Below the pieces are notes generated by a model. That model saw only the letters and a program-made list of their open reading frames with translations. It ran no database searches and was not told the origin of the DNA. A program made the translations under genes and the position numbers. Below, one piece after another: positions 57,755 through 64,000 of a stretch of 64,000 nt of DNA; the stretch's first letter is position 1; every line of letters begins with the position of its first letter. The stretch comes from Hepsetus odoe (Eukaryota; Chordata; Actinopteri; Characiformes; Hepsetidae), in NCBI GenBank assembly GCA_017165825.1, contig CM029383.1:11143219-11207218 (forward strand). The letters are read 5' to 3'.

Positions 57755-59433
57755 TGAGTTATAGAAAGATACAGAGAAGAGATAGAGAAATTTGCTGAGC
57801 GGAACAAAACTGCTCCCAAACCACCTGTTCTCCAAGCAAAACAGTCACAGTAAGAGTGCACACCCTGTGTGTTTTAATCAGACGGGGCTTGAAACGAGTT
57901 AAACTGGGCCTATAACATGTAGAAAAAAATAATTAATGCAAATATGTTTTCATATTATCATCTTCAACTAGCACGTCTCCTGTAATTTATGACACAAGCG
58001 ATATCATGGCCAAACACACACACATATATGTGTTTGTCGTGTCTGCCTGGCAACTTGATCCTCAACATCCTTCTCCCAATATATTCCTCATCTGTGCTCT
58101 GCACTTGTCCAAACCAACACAGTCTCACTTCTATCGCTTTATTTCCATAGTCCAACCTGAGCCATCCCTCTAATATATTCGGAATATGTCCTATAATATA
58201 TAAACAAATATTTCATAAAATTATCAACAATAATTCTCTATGGAATGACACATTTTCCAAAACTGCATATCATCCCAATCTTATAAAGGCTGATTCATTT
58301 AAAAATATGAGAAAAATATATCATTATTTATTTTACTATATTACTTTGTTCTGTGGTGGATGGAAAAGCACGTTCATAGTTTGATTCCTAGCAGCCTTTT
58401 CTACCCTTCCTTTTCCTACTACTATTGAAAATAACTAGACTCTCATCTTCCTTTCCTTACTGCAATAGAAAAACATTCTGCTTCCTTTATACACCATTAA
58501 AGAAAGATGAATTTCGTTGCCATCAGCAGTTCCAGGAAATAACCTTCAAAGAGAGTGGACAGCACTATATAGATCACTGCACACACAGGCGTACACATAG
58601 TCAGAGTAATGCATTAGCAAAAATGGCTATTATTGATGGCAGTCTTGTTCTTTACATGTGATAAAATATTAACAAATCCTATAGCACTGTAATGTCTGAC
58701 TGTCCGCAGCAATTACATAACACCATGTCTTCAACAGCACAATGACGCAATGGACACCTACATGTAACACTCACACAGGAACTACACTAAGGATACTAAA
58801 TGAGTAAATATTAGAGTGTTTTGGTTTTTAAATATTAGAAAGTAAGTAAAAATGAGAGCATTCATTCAGCACCAGTTATTTTACACATCAATTTTTCACG
58901 GACAGAATGCTGTGTACAGGGAGGTAAACAACCTGCAGCGGAGCAAGAGAGAGAGAGGAAAGAGGCAAAGAGAACACAAACAGCAACTGCTCTAATGCAC
59001 GTGATGGACTGACTGTACCGTTTACCAGCTAACAGTGGAGAAGAACACAGGGAAACAGGAATAACAGGGGCAATGAGGAGGAGAAATGGAAACAGAAAAT
59101 AAGTTCTGAAAATAAAACAACATAAGAGATACTCTTTTTACCATTTGTAGCATTAAGCTGATTGCTACAGACCACAATGTTGGAGCATCTGTCCATTATC
59201 TCCTATTGTAAGTCTGTTCTTTTAAAAGTACAGGGAAAGGATTGTATTCCTTTAGGAGATGGCTGCCCTCCTTTACGAAATTACTGTATTTGTTTAAAAT
59301 CAACCTTTTGTCCCATTGTGTACAACAACAGACTTAGCTGTGTCATGTACTCACGGCTGCTCCAGGATTTAAGAAGTGACCTGATGCTGATCTCAAAAAA
59401 GCCTGAGTCCTGCTGACAGGTCATTTCTGCTCT

Positions 59434-59447
59434 GTCGCCCTAGCGAC
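59434..59447. promoter_or_regulatory. RFX X-box-like palindrome
   Basis: GTCGCCCTAGCGAC: two perfect 5-base inverted arms with a 4-base spacer, close to the known X-box pattern of RFX factors. Function here is unproven. Confidence 0.3.
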
Positions 59448-61561
59448 ACGGTGATGGAGGGATGAAGGGGAGCCAGAAGAGAGATGTGGGGAGAGAGCGG
59501 CCTAAATTACAGACACCCAGAGTGTTCTCTCTGTCTCATCGTGGGTCTGCATTGAGCGTCAACAACACTCTCTCTTTCCCTCCCTCTTTCTCTCACACAT
59601 ACAGTTAACCTCTTTCATCCCACCTCCCTCTACATCACTTGTTCTCTCCTGTAAGAGGATTGGCTCTCATAGCATCAACGCAGAACTGTCCATGGAGAGA
59701 GAGAGTGAGAATGAAAGCAAAAGAAATAGAGAGAGGGGGTGGGGCTAATTGCAAATGCTGGGCGGTCAGTCACATTGCGTACCAAGACAGCGCTCTGCAG
59801 CATCAGACTATTAACCTGCTTCTTATATCATATACATATCAGATTTCAATAGCAATCTCAGTATTTTATTCAATCAATTGGCAAAAAGGCATGGATACAT
59901 TAGCCCATTATCCCTTTCACTTGGTATAAATGCATAAATACTCATCTAAAAAACAGAGAAAATGTATAAAGACCTCTATGCAAAGTGTACTCTGAGAAGT
60001 GAACTGGACTCTAAATTAAACACGTCCTTACTCTGCAGTGGCAACAGAAAATGTGTTACTGGGAGTAACAGAAGGGCATAGTGACCTTGGGCAAAATCTG
60101 GTATGAGTGACTCAACAGACGAGCAGGAGCACAAACCACAACAGCATCAGCCTCAATGGGTATCATTAGGAAGCTTGTACACCTTTGCTGCCATAACACT
60201 ACTTAGATGTCAGAACATTGCTGTGAGGATTTAAGTGCATTCACCTTAATGAGGTCAATTACTACTCTTGGATGGCTAGTAGCAACACCCCCCACCACCA
60301 CCTTCATATTTTTACCGAGCCCAGTAGTCAATGGTGAAAACATTTTAATCCCATGACAACAGTAGTGTATTTCATCCCTGAGACATTGCAATGGTGAGCA
60401 AAAAAGCAGATCACACAGTCTTTACTGGGGTTCACATTATTTTTGCATTTGAGCCCATCTTAAATATACCCTTGCTCCTATATAGAGCTATACAGGAGCA
60501 ACACCTGCTGCAATGAAGCATTATACAGTAACTGTGTGTGCCAAGACATTTTGTTTGGCATTAGCCACTCCTACCCAAATCCACATCCTTAACCACCACC
60601 AAGTCAACCTATCAGCAACATTCAACGGCACAATAATATTCCAAGACAGGGTTAAGAGTGTGTATGTGTGTGTGTGTGTGCTTTTGTGCATTTGTACACT
60701 GCAGCTCTGAGGCCACATGACCTGCAGGCGCTTATCAGAAAAGGTTGATTGGAGCTTGTAGGGAGAGGGATTACATCATCCCACCCTCTGTTGGCTGACA
60801 CAGCACACTACAAACAGTTGATAAACACTGTAGAATAACTCAGAAAGGATATTATGTTAAGGTTGCACAATCAACTATATGTTTCAAGTAAGAGCCTTTG
60901 ACTGGATAAGTACTGCAGTTAAGGCTGCTAAATTAATCAAGTTTAAAAACAAACAACTTTATATCTGCATAAAATGATTAATGCAGAAAAACGCTAAAGC
61001 TGAGGAGCCAGTAAAGTGCTGGAGATAATCTAAGTAGGTTTTTCATGCCTTTTCTCTTATCTGTGGATCACAGCCACAAGTTCCTTTTCAGAGGGAGCCT
61101 TCAGCACAGCTGGAAATACAGTAACTTGCATGCTCTCATCTCTGAAACAGCATGTTAACTGGCTGGATTTTCTGCCTAAAAACCTTTGAACAATTACTTC
61201 AGACATGTTCAAAAGTTTATAACAGGGCACACTTATTATTTAATAACAATTAATAATTAATCATTTATTTTGAAATGATTTATTTTCATATTATTCATAT
61301 ATAATGTATATATTGTTAAATGTATGTATTGTATGTATATGTATATGTTTTATTTTAGAATTGTTTCCATTTGAACTTAAACTTCAAACTTAAAAGGCAA
61401 TGACTCAAAAGCTATTAAATGTGTAAAAGTAAAATTGACATTGTGAAAAACAGCACAGCACAGCACACATTGAACCATAACAAAATGCATCTCTATTTAA
61501 TCCACACTCACAGTGGAGCAGTGGGCAGTCATATATTCAACACCCAGAGAACAGTGAAGGG

Positions 61562-61758
61562 AACTCATTTACATTTACAGCATTTAGCAGACGCTCTTAT
61601 CCAGAGTGACTTATACGTCCTAATTACAGAGACAGTCCCCCTGGAGCACTTCGGGGTTAAGGGTCTTGCTCAGGGACGCAGTGGTGGGATTTGAACCTGG
61701 GACCTCTTGAGCCATAGGTCCATAGGAAAGTACCCTACCACTAGACCACTGCCACCCA
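61562..61758 (-). mobile_element. tRNA-derived SINE with common teleost tail
   Basis: On the minus strand: GTGGTCTAGTGGTAGGGTAC (A box region), GGTTCAAATCCCACC (B box), then body, ending with GGATAAGAGCGTCTGCTAAA, the tail shared by many ray-finned fish SINEs. Confidence 0.78.
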
Positions 61759-61858
61759 TACTCAAAGATACCTCAGCACAACCTCCTGGTCTGGACATCA
61801 AACCACTGATCTTCCAGTTAGGGAACCTAGTCCCTAACCACTAGGTCACCATTGCCCA
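61759..61858 (-). mobile_element. second SINE head adjacent to the first
   Basis: Minus strand: GGTGACCTAGTGGTTAGGGA, then a decayed B box (GTGGTTTGATGTCC) and TGAGGTATCTTTGAG, matching the 15659-15903 family. It lies directly beside the preceding SINE in the same orientation. Confidence 0.65.
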
Positions 61859-64000
61859 TTGTTGATGTGGGTTAATTAGACAGGTTTAAAAAAAGTTAAC
61901 AAAATGCATGCAATGAGTAATCAAGTTAAATAATCATTACTAAAATAATTAAACAGCCCTTGATTAATGCAGTGCAGTGCAGTGATTCATATTTTTAGCT
62001 GAAAACAAGTTCTATAATCCTTACTGGTGCAGTGAGTAGATTCTAATTTCTCAAAACAACCATGTCAGAAAACATAATCTGTGGTCAAGGAAAAGCTGTT
62101 TCAGAAACATCACATTCTTAGCCTGTATCAATTAAAAGAAACAACTAAGGAAATGCTTGATTTGATATTAAAACCACAGAGAAAAATAATCAAGCAGGAC
62201 AATATTCTTTCACTCTTTTTAAAATTAAACCTTTTTTTGTAATATACCCTTTTTCCTTCATGCAAATCATAACAAAAATAACAGAGTAGTATAACAGCAT
62301 TTTAAAGGCTCAAAGAGTTACTTATTGTAAATGCATGCATTTCATGTTGTTTCTCTAAAACGTAGTGAAAATATTTTAAGTAAAAAAGTTGCAAAATTAT
62401 ATTTTTGGTGGGAAGAATTGCCCTCAGCCAAAATTCTTCTTCGACATTACTTTCCCAAAAAATATTGTTTACCCAAACTTTTCATCACACTGTTACTGAA
62501 GGTTTGCTGCCTAGCATTAGCATTAACAATAGAGACTGCTTAGCAATATCATTAACAATAAAGTCTACCTAGCGTTTCCGTTAACAATAGAGGCTACCTC
62601 ACATTAGTGTTAACAACAGAACAATGGAGTGATTTTTTTAAATAACTTTGTAAATAAAGACTGTCAAAATCATTCTTTCCAAGAGACAAAACTCTTGAAA
62701 ACTGAAACAAAAACTGATCTTTCTTGGAAATCGCGTAAGCAGATATTTGAAAATATGTAATGTTTCTTGTGTTTTTCCATTGCCAGATTGGTTGATGTCA
62801 CACAATAGGGGAGATTGAGACAGCATGGCAAATGAATGATGACTAAAATTGGAAAAAAAAGGACAAAAAGAAAATAGCTATATATTTATATCTATATTAC
62901 AGTCATTATTATTTTAAGTTGTCACATATACCAAAAAAGTGGGTCCTATTCTTTATAAACAAACAAGCAGATGACTATCAGCACTGGAATTCCTCCAGCA
63001 CTTGGGCAGAATGTGATGTTATCTCTCTGAGACCAAGCTGATTTACAAGTTCTGGTACAAATGGCTTCCACGTGGGTGCAATTGGACTTCAATTCTTTAA
63101 GGAGCACACTGACGCAAAACAAACAATTTTCCAAATGCCCCCCCCCGCCCTCTCTCTTGTATCAAGAAGGACAAAAATAGATAAAAGCACCAATTACAAC
63201 TAGATAAATTAGTCTTGATGATGGCCTTTTACTGGCAGTAGAAACAGACATTATCACAGCCAGGCTGCAGACTCCTTAACCCTTTATGCTAAAGGAACAG
63301 CAGCAGAGCCAAAAGAGGATTATGGTAAGTATCCTAAATAAACCATTAGAGACATCTTTTGAAGCAAATAACAAGGTTATGCAAAGTAATGCAAGTAAAT
63401 CATGCTAGTGAAGCATCCATTATGAATTTTCACAAGACACTTGTAAAAAATGAACATCAATTAAGATTTTACTAAACTACATTACATTAGAATTCTATGT
63501 AATAGATAGAAATATAAGTATTACTATCAGTAGAAACTAGCCTAAAAAGAATAATAATACAATTTAAATTAAAACCAAAAGATGGTTTAAATATCCAATA
63601 AGGGGTTTGCATGCCCCCATTATCATTCATAACATTTAATGAAATATTTAAATCATTCAAATCACAATGTTTTTTTCTCAAAACTGTTCGTTACAGCATT
63701 GGTCATCTAGAGAGCCTTGATTGTCACATATCATGGTTTCTGACAAAGCACCTTTCAAAGGCTTGGTAAACACTATGACCAATTATTAATACAAAAGCAG
63801 ACAATCCACCAAACATGAAAAATAAATCTTTGATGATAACATGTGCACTAGCCAACGTTAGAATGACTCAACAGTTTTATGTTCTTTGTTGGCCTTTGCT
63901 GCTCTGGAGTCCTCAGAGGTGGCATGGAGCTGTCCAAGCTGCCTTGGTTTCTCACACTATCCACAGTAATCACCAGCTTTATCTGTCTCCACAGCAGCTG

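Noticed and set aside
59639..59929. 96-codon frame upstream of fry
   Set aside because: No homology, lies in a purine-rich stretch, no splice context.

Overview
The window is vertebrate nuclear DNA and almost certainly comes from a teleost fish. It contains spliced genes with GT-AG introns and long CA/GT and GA/CT microsatellites. It also has Tc1-like and hAT-type DNA transposons, and tRNA-headed SINEs with the tails common in ray-finned fish. The gene order is a piece of the FRY-ZAR1L-KL neighbourhood of human chromosome 13. Family and exon comparisons below were made from memory of the human KL, ZAR1L and FRY proteins. No search was run.

Layout, left to right. (1) About 1-5326, minus strand: the 5' part of klotho (kl), four coding exons for the signal peptide and the KL1 glycosidase-like domain. 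The KL2 exons must lie left of base 1. (2) 5327-9767: intergenic sequence holding a dead Tc1-like transposon (8.44-9.32 kb) and a GC-rich, CCAAT-containing segment in front of the next gene. (3) 9768-11334, plus strand: a complete four-exon zar1l (295 aa), an oocyte RNA-binding zinc-finger gene. (4) About 11.8-54.7 kb, minus strand: a complete coding sequence for furry (fry). I could join 61 exons with every splice phase agreeing, giving 2994 residues. Two further in-frame microexons of 9 and 18 nt were also found. (5) 54.7-64 kb: sequence upstream of the fry start codon (or intron 1 of a longer transcript) with microsatellites and SINEs and no exon I can recognise.

zar1l and fry converge tail to tail, with poly(A) signals about 390 bp apart. 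zar1l and kl diverge, with start codons 4.4 kb apart. The three genes are not one pathway: klotho is an FGF co-receptor, Zar1l a maternal translational regulator and Fry a giant scaffold for NDR kinases and the cytoskeleton. Their adjacency is a conserved synteny block that here lacks the brca2/n4bp2l/pds5b group found between ZAR1L and KL in human.

No new gene system was found. The most interesting signals concern splicing: two microexons in fry, one with the UGC-plus-pyrimidine signature of neural microexons; two fry acceptors that directly abut long GU repeats; a GC-AG intron; an alternative first exon; and a kl intron read-through that would give a secreted KL1-only protein.
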